Part shown: positions 1 to 8,245 of the stretch, piece by piece
How the letters are laid out: every line of letters starts with the position of its first letter
Numbering within the stretch: the first letter of the stretch is position 1
Source of the DNA: CAZTDD01 sp964612675
Lineage (GTDB): Bacteria; Hinthialibacterota; Hinthialibacteria; Hinthialibacterales; JAKPRU01
Assembly: GCA_964612675.1 (NCBI GenBank)
Contig: CAZTDD010000078.1
Coordinates: 1 to 32,639, forward strand
Direction of reading: 5' to 3'
Length of the DNA: 32,639 nt
The notes under the pieces: generated by a model
What the model was told of the DNA's origin: nothing
The model's database searches: none
What the model saw: the letters and a program-made list of their open reading frames with translations, nothing else
Made by a program: the position numbers and the translations under genes

Positions 1-124
1 GGGAGAGATTTGGAAATGTTGGCAGGAGGAGTCAGTTTTGCAACGTTAGGGTAGAGTATGAGAACTTGTCTTTCGACTGCGATTGTGTTGCGATTAACCG
101 GAGATTCACAGCGAGGGTACCTAT
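1..124. other. Left edge, no gene recognised
   Basis: No coding region with recognisable similarity is visible before the hydrolase start at 125. Short open frames here are in other frames of the hydrolase or of its upstream DNA. A GAGGG lies seven bases before the ATG at 125 and is the likely ribosome binding site. I see no clear promoter. Confidence 0.4.
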
Positions 125-1042
125 ATGGACTACAACGCGGAACGCGAGAAACTGCGAAGCCTTCTCGGAGATCTTCCGGGCAGAAATCGCCCCATCGGCG
201 CGCGGAGGATCTCCGAAAGCGAAAAGGTCTCCTATACGCTCGAAACATTGATGTTGGATCTCAACGGCATCGAAGAAGTGCCGGCCTATTTCACACGTCC
301 CAGGAACTCGGAACCGCCGTGGCCGGTCGTACTGTACAACCATGCACACGGCGGCCAATACGAAATCGGAAAAGAAGAGTTTATTCACCCTCGCGAGCCC
401 CTGCAGAAGCCCCCCTATGCGGAGGAATGCGCTCGCCTGGGCATCGCAGGACTCTGTATCGACGCCTGGAATTTCGGTGAACGACGCGGCCTTACCGAAT
501 CGGAACTCTTCAAACGCATGTTGTGGAGAGGACGGGTTCTGTGGGGGATGATGGTTTACGACAGTCTTCGTGCCGTGGACTATCTTGTCTCGCGTGCCGA
601 TACCGATACGAATCGGATTGGGACAATCGGCATGTCCATGGGCAGCACCATGTCCTGGTGGCTCGCCGCTCTCGAACCGCGAGTCACAGTGACCATCGAT
701 ATTTGCTGTCTAACCGATTTTGAGACCTTGATCGAATCACGCGGATTGGACGGACACGGAATCTATTACTACGTACCCTCTCTTCTCAAGTATTTCTCGA
801 CAAGCGAAATCAACGCACTGATCGCTCCGCGTCCCCATCTCTCACTCGCCGGAAACCACGACCCTCTGACGCCTCCGCAAGGCTTGGACCGCGTGGATGA
901 AGAGTTGAAACAGGTGTATGCGAAACTCGGGGCGAGCAATGCTTGGACCTTGAAACGGTACAACGTCGGTCATATCGAAACCGCCGCGATGCGGGCGGAG
1001 GTCATCAGTTATCTCAAGAAACATCTGAATCCGGGGAACTGA
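125..1042 (+). CDS. Alpha/beta hydrolase (dienelactone hydrolase / acetyl-xylan esterase-like)
   Basis: A 305-residue protein with the alpha/beta-hydrolase layout. The nucleophile elbow is G-M-S-M-G (GxSxG) in the middle of the chain, the acid is probably the Asp of GNHDPLTPP, and the His is in NVGHIE near the C terminus. An early HAHGG segment fits the oxyanion-hole region. There is no signal peptide, so it is probably cytoplasmic. The family hydrolyses ester bonds, and the closest recognisable relatives are the DLH/AXE-type hydrolases; the substrate cannot be told. GAGGG seven bases upstream supports the ATG at 125. Its last 29 bases overlap the 3' end of the convergent glycosyltransferase gene, so the two genes share terminal sequence and probably lack a terminator between them. 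Confidence 0.85.
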   Translation: MDYNAEREKLRSLLGDLPGRNRPIGARRISESEKVSYTLETLMLDLNGIEEVPAYFTRPRNSEPPWPVVLYNHAHGGQYEIGKEEFIHPREPLQKPPYAEECARLGIAGLCIDAWNFGERRGLTESELFKRMLWRGRVLWGMMVYDSLRAVDYLVSRADTDTNRIGTIGMSMGSTMSWWLAALEPRVTVTIDICCLTDFETLIESRGLDGHGIYYYVPSLLKYFSTSEINALIAPRPHLSLAGNHDPLTPPQGLDRVDEELKQVYAKLGASNAWTLKRYNVGHIETAAMRAEVISYLKKHLNPGN

Positions 1043-2909
1043 GGATATTCAGAATCTTCTCCACTCGATGACAGACTGTGTGTTCGCGCAGCAGCCGGGC
1101 ATGTGCGGTCGATTTCATAGCCTGCCGACGGTCGGAATCGGAAAGTAGATCGCGAGCGGCATCGACTGCTTCCTCTTCAGTGCGGAACAGCGCGACTTCG
1201 CTCTCTGAATCAAAGAAATCTCTATCGAAATCTTCCACCCAATCCGCCAACAAACATCCGCCCGCCATAATCACATTGAAGTCACGAGCATTCAGGCAGG
1301 TTGGACACTGAAAACTATGCAAATTCAACGAAATCTCCGCGGAAGCATACGCATCTCCCGCCTCCTCATAAGGGACAAATCCGCCGTACCGGTCTTTGTA
1401 CTCCGAAGGAAGAACATCGAGCCAGGTCTCCGGACCGAACACCCGCAAACCGAGCGGTAACAGCGACTCAACGACCCGTTGTCTGTAAAGGTGGTTGATT
1501 ATCACATAGAGAAAGTAGGCGAGTATTTGCTCCGCGTCGGTAACCCCTTTCGACGTTGTGGCGTGAAACAACTCCGCAACGTGCTGGAGTTCATCGCGAT
1601 CGCGCGAAGATAAGGGGCAGTTCTCAACGATTTCTTGAAAAGGAATCCGCCGGTCCCGGAGTTTGAGTGACAAAGTCTCAGAAACCCACTCTTGCGCGTT
1701 CGACGAAAGACGATTGAGATAAGAAGCCGTGTTGTGAATGCTGCCGACAAATGAAATCGGGGCGGCATATTTGGTACGTTGCTCACCCTGAGCAGACACT
1801 GTCGGCCCCGCAGGCAGATGAGCAACGACCCTGGCTCCACAGTCTCGGAACGACTCCATATAAGTCCGGTCAGCGCAAAAAACGTAGTCGCGAGTCGAGT
1901 ACCCGCTACGAAGTTCCGAAGAACCGGAGAGATCCATGTCATCCACAATCCATGAAAGCCTCGGCCTCGCAATGTCTCGCTCCGCTGCGGCATTGATCCC
2001 CGCATTCGTAAGATAGGCACGAGATGGACCGTTCAGAAAAACATACAGGTCCGGCACAGAATGCACGATAGAGGAAGCCAGCCGGAAGCTGGACGCAAAG
2101 TCATCGCCCGCCAAATCGCACCGCGTATTCCACCCATGGGCTTCGAAACCGCTCATCAAAGACCGAAGCAGCGGAAGATGAATGAACGCTCTCGGATGGT
2201 GATAAGACCAGGCCAGGCCGGGAAACTCGGGCGGTTTCACGGAGCGGGATAGAAAGTGCTCAACGGCACTGTCGAATTTCCGCAGCGACGGTTCAAGGAG
2301 CTTCGGCAGGCCGCCAACCAAGCCCGAATAATGTTCCGCTTCCTGAGCCGCTGTCGGCATCGCTCCTAATAGATACTCGATTCGATCGAAAGGAAGTAGA
2401 AAAAGACAGTCCTCTCGGCTCAGACGAAGCATTTTCTCCTGCACGTCCTCGCCGACAGCCCAGAGAACGTTGAGCGATTGCGCCAGCGGATTCAATTCGT
2501 AAAGCGTGGACGCTACTAGAACCCGCAAGGGGTCATCCTCGACAATCAGAAATCCTGTTGTCCCCGAAAGAAAAGGCTCCAAAGTCTGACAGAGATAACC
2601 GACACCGATGCCCGATATCACAACCAGTTTGGCTCCCCCTTGAACGGCCTTTTTCAAGGCGCCGGCTTGGGCCTCGCATCTCTCGTGAAGCCTGTCCGTT
2701 GGGACGAGCATTCGCTTTCCGTCGGGAAGTGTCGCACGCGCAACCCAGTGCCCGTTCTCGTCACAGGCCGCATCCAACGCCTCCAGGAGGGGCTCGTGCC
2801 GTTTCAGATACTGCACCACAGCCGGATCGCGTTTCCCGAGTTCGTCCAGAAAGATCCGGCGTCTTTGGGAGGGGAAAGAAGATATGGGTTGCCAGTCAAG
2901 CGGGGGCAT
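1014..2909 (-). CDS. CgeB-like GT-B glycosyltransferase
   Basis: About 631 residues from the ATG at 2909; a TTG three codons upstream at 2918 is an alternative start, and neither has a strong Shine-Dalgarno sequence. The N-terminal third has a Rossmann-like segment (VVISGIGVGYL followed by IVEDDP) resembling MptE/DUF115-type proteins. The middle has the CgeB/DUF3880 features: WIVDDMD, YVFCADRTY, HLPAG and ISFVGSIHN. The C-terminal part fits the Glyco_trans_1_2 domain, with ISLNLHSFQCPTCLNAR, then VIMAGGCLLADWVEDF. Proteins of this architecture usually transfer sugars to surface polysaccharide, spore or flagellin targets. No partner genes are nearby, so the acceptor is unknown. It converges on the hydrolase gene with a 29-base overlap. 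Confidence 0.75.
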   Translation of the reverse strand: MPPLDWQPISSFPSQRRRIFLDELGKRDPAVVQYLKRHEPLLEALDAACDENGHWVARATLPDGKRMLVPTDRLHERCEAQAGALKKAVQGGAKLVVISGIGVGYLCQTLEPFLSGTTGFLIVEDDPLRVLVASTLYELNPLAQSLNVLWAVGEDVQEKMLRLSREDCLFLLPFDRIEYLLGAMPTAAQEAEHYSGLVGGLPKLLEPSLRKFDSAVEHFLSRSVKPPEFPGLAWSYHHPRAFIHLPLLRSLMSGFEAHGWNTRCDLAGDDFASSFRLASSIVHSVPDLYVFLNGPSRAYLTNAGINAAAERDIARPRLSWIVDDMDLSGSSELRSGYSTRDYVFCADRTYMESFRDCGARVVAHLPAGPTVSAQGEQRTKYAAPISFVGSIHNTASYLNRLSSNAQEWVSETLSLKLRDRRIPFQEIVENCPLSSRDRDELQHVAELFHATTSKGVTDAEQILAYFLYVIINHLYRQRVVESLLPLGLRVFGPETWLDVLPSEYKDRYGGFVPYEEAGDAYASAEISLNLHSFQCPTCLNARDFNVIMAGGCLLADWVEDFDRDFFDSESEVALFRTEEEAVDAARDLLSDSDRRQAMKSTAHARLLREHTVCHRVEKILNILSSPDSDVS

Positions 2910-3016
2910 AATATTCAAGCTCTGTAACGGTCAACTCCACCCGAGCCTTTCCCAATCTTGACGGGGCGGTAAAAAGTCGACGGGCAAAAACAGAATAGTC
3001 TTCAACCCCCTCTGTA

Positions 3017-3134
3017 TCTCCCCCAATCTTTGGGGGAGAAAACGCAGACGGACTCGGCTTGATTCAGCCTCTTTCTTTTTCCTCCCCCGAAGATCGGGGG
3101 AGGAATCTCATGGCTTGCCCAAGGCAAACATGAG
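3017..3134. repeat. Three consecutive palindromes in the gap before the glycosyltransferase gene
   Basis: The 268-base gap between two minus-strand genes holds three hairpin-forming inverted repeats. The first, 3017-3039, pairs TCTCCCCCAA with TTGGGGGAGA over a 3-base loop. The second, 3080-3104, pairs TCCTCCCCCGA with TCGGGGGAGGA over AGA. The third, 3107-3134, pairs CTCATG with CATGAG and TTGCC with GGCAA. On the minus strand none is followed by a T run, so none is an ordinary intrinsic terminator. The first two share the CTCCCCC/GGGGGAG core, which suggests a dispersed palindromic repeat family. Confidence 0.6.
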
Positions 3135-3177
3135 AGCCGTAGAGGAGGGGGTTGATATGTTCTCTACGCAAGGTCCC

Positions 3178-4509
3178 TCAGAAATTATAGTCGTACGGTT
3201 CGCGCATGGGCCGGTCCAGATGATCGTTGGCTTCCGGATCGTTGACAAACCACTCATTCGTCGGATCCCATTCGAGTCTCCGTCCGAGCTTGCACGCGAT
3301 GTTCCCCAGGTGGCATACCGTCACTGATCGATGACCAATCTCGACATCCGCGACCGGCTGTTTCCGTGTTTTGAGACAATTGACCCAGTCGCGCATGTGA
3401 CCGGGGCTTTCGTATAAGTGAACTTCGTCCGGCTGAATTGGCTCTTTGATGATCTCTTCAGGAGTCGACTTGATCTCACCGCGTTTGACCCAGATCTCAC
3501 CCTTTTCGCCGATGAATGTAATGCCATGGCTGCCATTTCGGAAATGAATGGGGATTCCGTTTTCGTACGTGTAGGTAATGTCGAATGAGGTGAACGTATC
3601 ATACATGCCGGGCTTGGTCTCGCCTTTTCCTTCAATAAACCGAGGCCCGTAGCGTTCCATGCCGAGTCCCCACTGTGCGATATCGAGGTGATGCGCTCCC
3701 CAGTCGGTAACCATCCCACCGGAATAATCGAAAAACCAGCGGAAGTTGACTCGTGCACGTTCCGGATTGAAGGGGACGTACGGTGCCGGCCCCAACCAGA
3801 AATCCCAATCGAGACTGGGCGGAATGGGCTCGTCGGGAACCGGTTCTGTTTGCGGTGCTCCTCCGACTTGGACGACGACTTTTTTGATCTTTCCAATGCG
3901 CCCGCTTCGCACACACTCGCACGCGTGGCGGAATTTCGAGTCGGAGCGCTGCTGACTGCCAACCTGAAATACGGTGCTGTTTTCTCGTGCGGCGCGAACC
4001 ATGCGACGGCTTTGATTGATGGTCAGGCTAAGCGGCTTCTCGCAATAGACGTCCTTCCCGGCATCGCACGACTGGACCGCCATAACGGCATGCCAATGGT
4101 CCGGCGTGGCGATGATCACCGTGTCGATGTCCTTACGGTCGAGAATGCGGCGATAATCGTGGTAGCAATCCACCGCCTTGGGCGGTTTTGGCGGACGCCC
4201 TTTGACACTGCCGCCGCTTTCGAGTTCGGGGCGTTCAACTTCATACTCAAAATCGCATTGGTCGCGCGCCCGTAACAAGAAAGGAAGATCTACCTCCGCC
4301 AGCGCGGCTACCTGCAGCTCGTCGATTCTGAATGCGTCATGCAGAAGATCGATGCCACGCCAGCCGAGACCGATAACTCCCGTCGTAACTTTCTCGTTCG
4401 CACCCCAGGCACGGCTTGACACAATAAGCGGCGCGCCAAACAACCCAACGCCTGCGGCTCCCGTCGTTTTCAGAAAACTTCTTCGATTTCGTGTAACCTT
4501 TCCCGACAT
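3178..4509 (-). CDS. Gfo/Idh/MocA family oxidoreductase, Tat-exported
   Basis: A 443-residue protein. I place the start at the ATG at 4509, because GGAGG lies nine bases upstream and the product then begins just before a twin-arginine signal (NRRSFLKTTGAAG, a hydrophobic stretch, and a likely cleavage after AWGA). A TTG at 4554 would add 15 residues. The NAD(P)-binding Rossmann motif is GVIGLGWRG, and the conserved EKP motif is in VYCEKPLSL. The C-terminal domain carries DWGAHHLDIAQWGL, typical of the family. Such proteins oxidise or epimerise sugars and cyclitols with a tightly bound nucleotide, and Tat export of the folded holoenzyme is common in sugar-degrading Planctomycetota-like bacteria. 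The substrate is unknown. Confidence 0.9.
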   Translation of the reverse strand: MSGKVTRNRRSFLKTTGAAGVGLFGAPLIVSSRAWGANEKVTTGVIGLGWRGIDLLHDAFRIDELQVAALAEVDLPFLLRARDQCDFEYEVERPELESGGSVKGRPPKPPKAVDCYHDYRRILDRKDIDTVIIATPDHWHAVMAVQSCDAGKDVYCEKPLSLTINQSRRMVRAARENSTVFQVGSQQRSDSKFRHACECVRSGRIGKIKKVVVQVGGAPQTEPVPDEPIPPSLDWDFWLGPAPYVPFNPERARVNFRWFFDYSGGMVTDWGAHHLDIAQWGLGMERYGPRFIEGKGETKPGMYDTFTSFDITYTYENGIPIHFRNGSHGITFIGEKGEIWVKRGEIKSTPEEIIKEPIQPDEVHLYESPGHMRDWVNCLKTRKQPVADVEIGHRSVTVCHLGNIACKLGRRLEWDPTNEWFVNDPEANDHLDRPMREPYDYNF

Positions 4510-4748
4510 AGATCCGGTCCTCCAGTCCTTTTTATTCCCAACCGATGGTTTCAACCTGCACCCGTTTTGTTCAGATCATCCGTCCCCTGCTTTTTGACAC
4601 AGTCGGAAACACGCTGCAGCGACTCGGTCGACTCCTGTTTTCCGCACTGACGTTCATTGAGCGTGCTCCGTAGAAAACCTTTCCTACTATCCATTATGGT
4701 TCAGGATCACCGTCTTCGGTACGGTTCTCTTGAATTGGTCTTCGCGCT

Positions 4749-6509
4749 TCAAAACTCCATTTGAGACTCTGCGGCCAGACGTTCGATAACGTCGGCGAGC
4801 GGCTGCGGACCTTCGTCTCCCTTTTTACGGCTCCGCACAGCCACTGTTTTGGTTTCCTGTTCCTTCTGACCGATGATCAACATATACGGTACTCTGTCCA
4901 ACCGGGCGCTCCGTATCTTCGCGCCGATTTTGTCGTCGCCAAAATCGGCCTCGGTACGAATCTGTGCATCTCTCAGCTGTTTCGTAACCTCTTGTCCATA
5001 CTCGACGGAGGGGCTACTCACTGTAAGAACCTTCACCTGAACGGGAGACAGCCACATCGGAAACTTCCCTTCATAATGTTCGATCAAGATACCAATGAAG
5101 CGTTCGAAACTGCCGTAGACCGCTCGATGAACAACCACCGGACGCTTCTCGGTGTTGTCCGCATCCACATAGGTCAGATCAAACCGCGACGGGAGGTTAA
5201 AATCGAGCTGAATCGTCGCCAGCTGCCAGGTCCGGCCGATCGCATCGCGGACATTCAGGTCGATCTTCGGTCCGTAGAATGCGGCTTCACCGGGCTGGAC
5301 TTCGTAGTCGAGTCCCTGGGTTTTGATCGCCCTCTCCAATGCAGCTTCCGCCCGGTCCCACAAAGCCGACTCGCCCATCGCCTTCTCAGGGTTTCGAGTC
5401 GAAAGGAAAAACTCGTACGTGAGATCGAACGCTGTGTAGATACGATCGACCAAGCCGAGAATCCTGCCAATTTCCTCTTCAATCTGCTCCTCGGTAATGA
5501 AGATATGAGCATCGTCCTGGCAAAACTGGCGTGTCCTCGTCAGACCTCCGAGGGCTCCGGCAAGTTCATTGCGGTGAAGCACGCCTTGATCGTTGTACCG
5601 AAGCGGTAGTTCACGATAGCTGCGCCTCGTGTTCTTATACATCAACATATGCGCCGGGCAGTTCATCGGCTTCAGCCCGTACACCTGCTCGCCTTCTTCG
5701 AAGGTAAACATATCTTCGTGGTAGAACTCCCAGTGACCGGATGTCTCCCAAAGCGCCTTGTCGAATACGAGCGGGGTCCGGACCTCCATGTATCCTTCGC
5801 GGAGATGCAAGCGACGCGATTTCTCCGAGAGAATGTTGTACAAAATCGTGCCCTTATGCAACCAGAAAAATGCGCCGGGAGCGACCGGATGCTGTTCGAA
5901 CAGCCCGAGTTCCTTGCCGAGTTTCCGGTGGTCTCGCCGTTTCGCTTCTTCCCGCTGGTGAAGATAGGCTTTCAGATCCTTTTTCGTCTTCCATGCGGTT
6001 CCATACAATCGCTGCAGCTGCTCGTTCCTCGCGTCGCCTTTCCAGTAGGCGCCGGATACCGCGAGCAATTTGAAGTGTGCGCATTCTCTCGTGGAATTGA
6101 CATGCGGGCCTTTACACAGGTCTGTAAACTCGCCGCTCCGAAACACGTGAACGTTTTCTCCAGCCGTCTCCTCGGATTTCTCTTCGATCAGGCGCAGTTT
6201 GTATTTCTGCCCTTTTTCGCGAAAGAACGAAATCGCCTGATCCTTGTCCCATTCCTCGTGAACAAATGGATGGTTCTCTTTGACGATGTCGTTCATTGCG
6301 TTCTCTATCTCTTCAAGATCTTCCGAGCTGAGAGATCGGGACAGTTCCATGTCGTAGTAAAACCCTGGAGGGTCATCCACAGGCGGTCCGATAGCCAGTT
6401 TGGCCTCCGGAAACAAACGTATGACCGCTTGTGCCATGATGTGGGCCGTGGAATGCCGCAAGGCATACAGTTCTTCTTTGCTGTTCTTTTGAGCTCCGTT
6501 GTTTGCCAT
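4749..6509 (-). CDS. thrS: Threonine--tRNA ligase lacking the TGS domain
   Basis: The 586-residue protein charges tRNA-Thr. The editing domain opens with HSTAH at residues 19-23. In E. coli ThrRS the matching HxxxH is near residue 73, so about 54 N-terminal residues, essentially the TGS domain, are absent. The class II core has SGHWEFY, the zinc-ligand Cys of MNCPAH, motif 2 in RNELAGALGGLTR leading to FCQDDAHIF, and the late His of HRAVYGSFERF. The anticodon-binding domain follows (FPMWLSPVQVKVL). The short form is real, not a wrong start: the T-box leader and terminator end 36 bases before the ATG, and AAGGAG lies ten bases before it. Expression should respond to uncharged tRNA-Thr. Confidence 0.96.
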   Translation of the reverse strand: MANNGAQKNSKEELYALRHSTAHIMAQAVIRLFPEAKLAIGPPVDDPPGFYYDMELSRSLSSEDLEEIENAMNDIVKENHPFVHEEWDKDQAISFFREKGQKYKLRLIEEKSEETAGENVHVFRSGEFTDLCKGPHVNSTRECAHFKLLAVSGAYWKGDARNEQLQRLYGTAWKTKKDLKAYLHQREEAKRRDHRKLGKELGLFEQHPVAPGAFFWLHKGTILYNILSEKSRRLHLREGYMEVRTPLVFDKALWETSGHWEFYHEDMFTFEEGEQVYGLKPMNCPAHMLMYKNTRRSYRELPLRYNDQGVLHRNELAGALGGLTRTRQFCQDDAHIFITEEQIEEEIGRILGLVDRIYTAFDLTYEFFLSTRNPEKAMGESALWDRAEAALERAIKTQGLDYEVQPGEAAFYGPKIDLNVRDAIGRTWQLATIQLDFNLPSRFDLTYVDADNTEKRPVVVHRAVYGSFERFIGILIEHYEGKFPMWLSPVQVKVLTVSSPSVEYGQEVTKQLRDAQIRTEADFGDDKIGAKIRSARLDRVPYMLIIGQKEQETKTVAVRSRKKGDEGPQPLADVIERLAAESQMEF

Positions 6510-6545
6510 GGTGACTATTCTCCTTTTTCGCGGTACGGGCCTCTT

Positions 6546-6590
6546 AAAAATAAAAATGCCCCGGATCGTCCGAAGGACGAAAGCCGGAGC
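6546..6590 (-). terminator. Intrinsic terminator of the thrS T-box leader
   Basis: On the minus strand GCTCCGG...CGTCC pairs with GGACG...CCGGGGC around a TTC loop, followed by a T-rich tract with two runs of five T separated by an A. It lies between the T-box sequence and the thrS start, which is the standard place for the terminator that competes with the antiterminator. Confidence 0.85.
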
Positions 6591-6821
6591 TTCCGCGGTT
6601 CCACCTTCGTTGGCCGGCCCCGCCGGCCCACTTTGCGGGCACGTTGATGCCCTCCCCCGTTCTACGGTGGGAAAGACCGTCGCAGCCTACTGCCCGGGAA
6701 CGCGAATCCGAGGTTCGGTGCGCAGCTCGGGAGGGGTTTTCCGGTCGCACAATTTCGAAGGAGCTCTCAGCCGCGGCCCCTATTCTCTGTCGACTGCGCT
6801 AACCGTACTCGTCTCCGTCGT
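6546..6821 (-). promoter_or_regulatory. T-box riboswitch (tRNA-Thr) upstream of thrS
   Basis: Read on the minus strand, the leader has the T-box landmarks in order. GACGAGTA (6806-6813) is the stem I AGTA motif. CAGAGA is followed by GGCTGAGAGCTCC (6760-6772), the distal stem I region. GGAAAACCCCTCCCGAGCTG aligns with the conserved specifier-loop region, and the codon in specifier position is ACC (6735-6737), threonine. GGGCAGTAGGCTGCGACGG marks the linker into stem III. The T-box AAGGTGGAACCGCGG is at 6593-6607, followed by the terminator. Uncharged tRNA-Thr is expected to bind the specifier and the T-box bulge and allow read-through into thrS. The base after the specifier is C rather than the usual purine. 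Confidence 0.92.
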
Positions 6822-6844
6822 CGCTTTTGGATCACTTGATATGT

Positions 6845-6874
6845 AAGATGCCTAATCTATTCCCCTTCTGTCAA
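6845..6874 (-). promoter_or_regulatory. Candidate promoter of the thrS leader
   Basis: A perfect -35 box TTGACA lies at 6869-6874 (minus strand), about 50 bases before stem I of the T-box. The best -10 at 18-base spacing, CATCTT at 6845-6850, matches only three of six positions. The -35 and position are persuasive; the -10 is weak. Confidence 0.35.
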
Positions 6875-6903
6875 GGATAAGCCAATCCACAAGACTCTCT
6901 CCG

Positions 6904-7239
6904 CTATGTATGCGAAAAAGCCGACATTGCGTCTTCCATCGAAGGGCATACCCGGAAGACTTCGTCCAGATGCGTCTCCCGAAACACTCGGTCAACGTGG
7001 GGCGAGAGATTGAAGAAAGCGATGCTCCCGTCTTTGATCCGCTTATAGGCCGATAAGAATGTCGCCAAGGCGGAGCTGTCCAAGCTGTCCATGTTTTCGC
7101 AGTCGATCGCGAATTGCTTTTTTCCTTTCGCCACCAGCCGATGCAAAGTGGACTTAAGTGTGGAAACATCTTCGTAAGAGATATTTCCCGAAAGCTTCAG
7201 CATTACGACCTCGCCCATGTCCACCTTCTCGATGCGCAT
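6904..7239 (-). CDS. STAS-domain protein (anti-sigma factor antagonist-like)
   Basis: A 111-residue protein made of one STAS domain. The opening strand EVVMLKLSGNIS and the D-S-S-A-L sequence at residues 54-58 match the SpoIIAA/RsbV phosphorylation loop, with Ser55 in the position of the phosphorylated serine. The usual Gly after the serines is Ala. Such proteins bind serine-kinase anti-sigma factors in the cytoplasm and release sigma factors, but no anti-sigma kinase is nearby, so its partner is unknown. A GGAGG seven bases before the ATG supports the start. It lies upstream of thrS on the same strand but is separated by the thrS promoter candidate and T-box leader, so it need not be co-transcribed. 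Confidence 0.82.
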   Translation of the reverse strand: MRIEKVDMGEVVMLKLSGNISYEDVSTLKSTLHRLVAKGKKQFAIDCENMDSLDSSALATFLSAYKRIKDGSIAFFNLSPHVDRVFRETHLDEVFRVCPSMEDAMSAFSHT

Positions 7240-7384
7240 AATCCATCCTCCAGCCGACGTTATCGTCGGATCTTCGAGACGTCCGCCCCCCAGCCTACCG
7301 TTAGGCCCATCTACACTCGTACAATTCTAGCGCATTCTTAAGATCGATGACAAGACACTTTTTTACAAATGGGAGAATGAAAAG

Positions 7385-8080
7385 ATGCATCCATCACGCG
7401 TCCTGGTGTTCGGAGCTCATCACGATGACGAAATCGCCATGGCTGGCACAATAGCCGCCTTAGCTACTGAAGGAACTGAAGTTAGCATCGCGATCATGAC
7501 GGACGGGTCGGAAGGGTATCCCACTCCCGAGATGAAAGAAAGCATCGTGGAGATCCGCCGGACAGAGGCCCATGCATGCGACACTGTCCTCGGAACCCAA
7601 AAAAGAATCTTTGTCGACAGGCCCGATATGGCCCTGGTGAATGACAAAGAAACGCTAAAAGAGATCATCCGGATCATCCGAGACCTTCGTCCGGAGATCA
7701 TTTTCACCCACGGCCCTTACGATAGACATCGCGACCATTGCGCCACATGCCACCTTACCCGCGAAGCCGCCTGGCAGGCGGGAGAACCGGTAGCCGCCGA
7801 TCTGGGAGCACCGTGGGTCACTCCTCTTGTCCTCTACTACAAAGGGGTCAGAGATCCACTTCCCAAAATCGAGATCGACGTCACAAAGACAGCCCACAAA
7901 CGCTACGAGGCCCTTGCGACGCAAGAGTCACAGCACACACTCTTCGAAACCACCAAGGAGCAGTTTCTCGAAATGGCGGAACAAACTCGGCGAAGCGCCG
8001 AACCGCGCGTGGAAACATTCTGGATTGGAGAGATGAATGTATTCACAGACTTCCGCCCGCTTCTTCAGGCCCGGAAATAG
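7385..8080 (+). CDS. PIG-L / LmbE family deacetylase
   Basis: A 231-residue zinc-dependent N-deacetylase. The signature AHHDDE at residues 11-16 replaces the usual AHPDDE, and the second zinc site is in HGPYDRHRDH. The family removes acetyl groups from N-acetylglucosamine-type sugars, as in MshB, BshB or GPI synthesis; the substrate here is unknown. GGGAG nine bases upstream supports the ATG at 7385. The gene is divergent from the STAS gene, with a 145-base shared upstream region and no clear promoter boxes. Downstream, an inverted repeat AAACGAT/ATCGTTT at 8090-8111 is not followed by T residues and is only a weak terminator candidate. Confidence 0.9.
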   Translation: MHPSRVLVFGAHHDDEIAMAGTIAALATEGTEVSIAIMTDGSEGYPTPEMKESIVEIRRTEAHACDTVLGTQKRIFVDRPDMALVNDKETLKEIIRIIRDLRPEIIFTHGPYDRHRDHCATCHLTREAAWQAGEPVAADLGAPWVTPLVLYYKGVRDPLPKIEIDVTKTAHKRYEALATQESQHTLFETTKEQFLEMAEQTRRSAEPRVETFWIGEMNVFTDFRPLLQARK

Positions 8081-8245
8081 AATGGACAAAAACGATTGAT
8101 CCTGATCGTTTCCCACCGTAATAGTAGAGCCCTTAATGCATCTGTAACGCGTAGGGTGGCTTAACGACAAATACCCGGTCAGTCCTAAAGAAGCCTATCT
8201 GGAACCCACCCCACCGACAACACGGCTCACGAGAGAATCGCCCCC

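Noticed and set aside
4761..6647. Two long plus-strand open frames opposite thrS (282 and 332 residues)
   Set aside because: They are antisense to a strongly conserved thrS and its T-box and have no recognisable domains.
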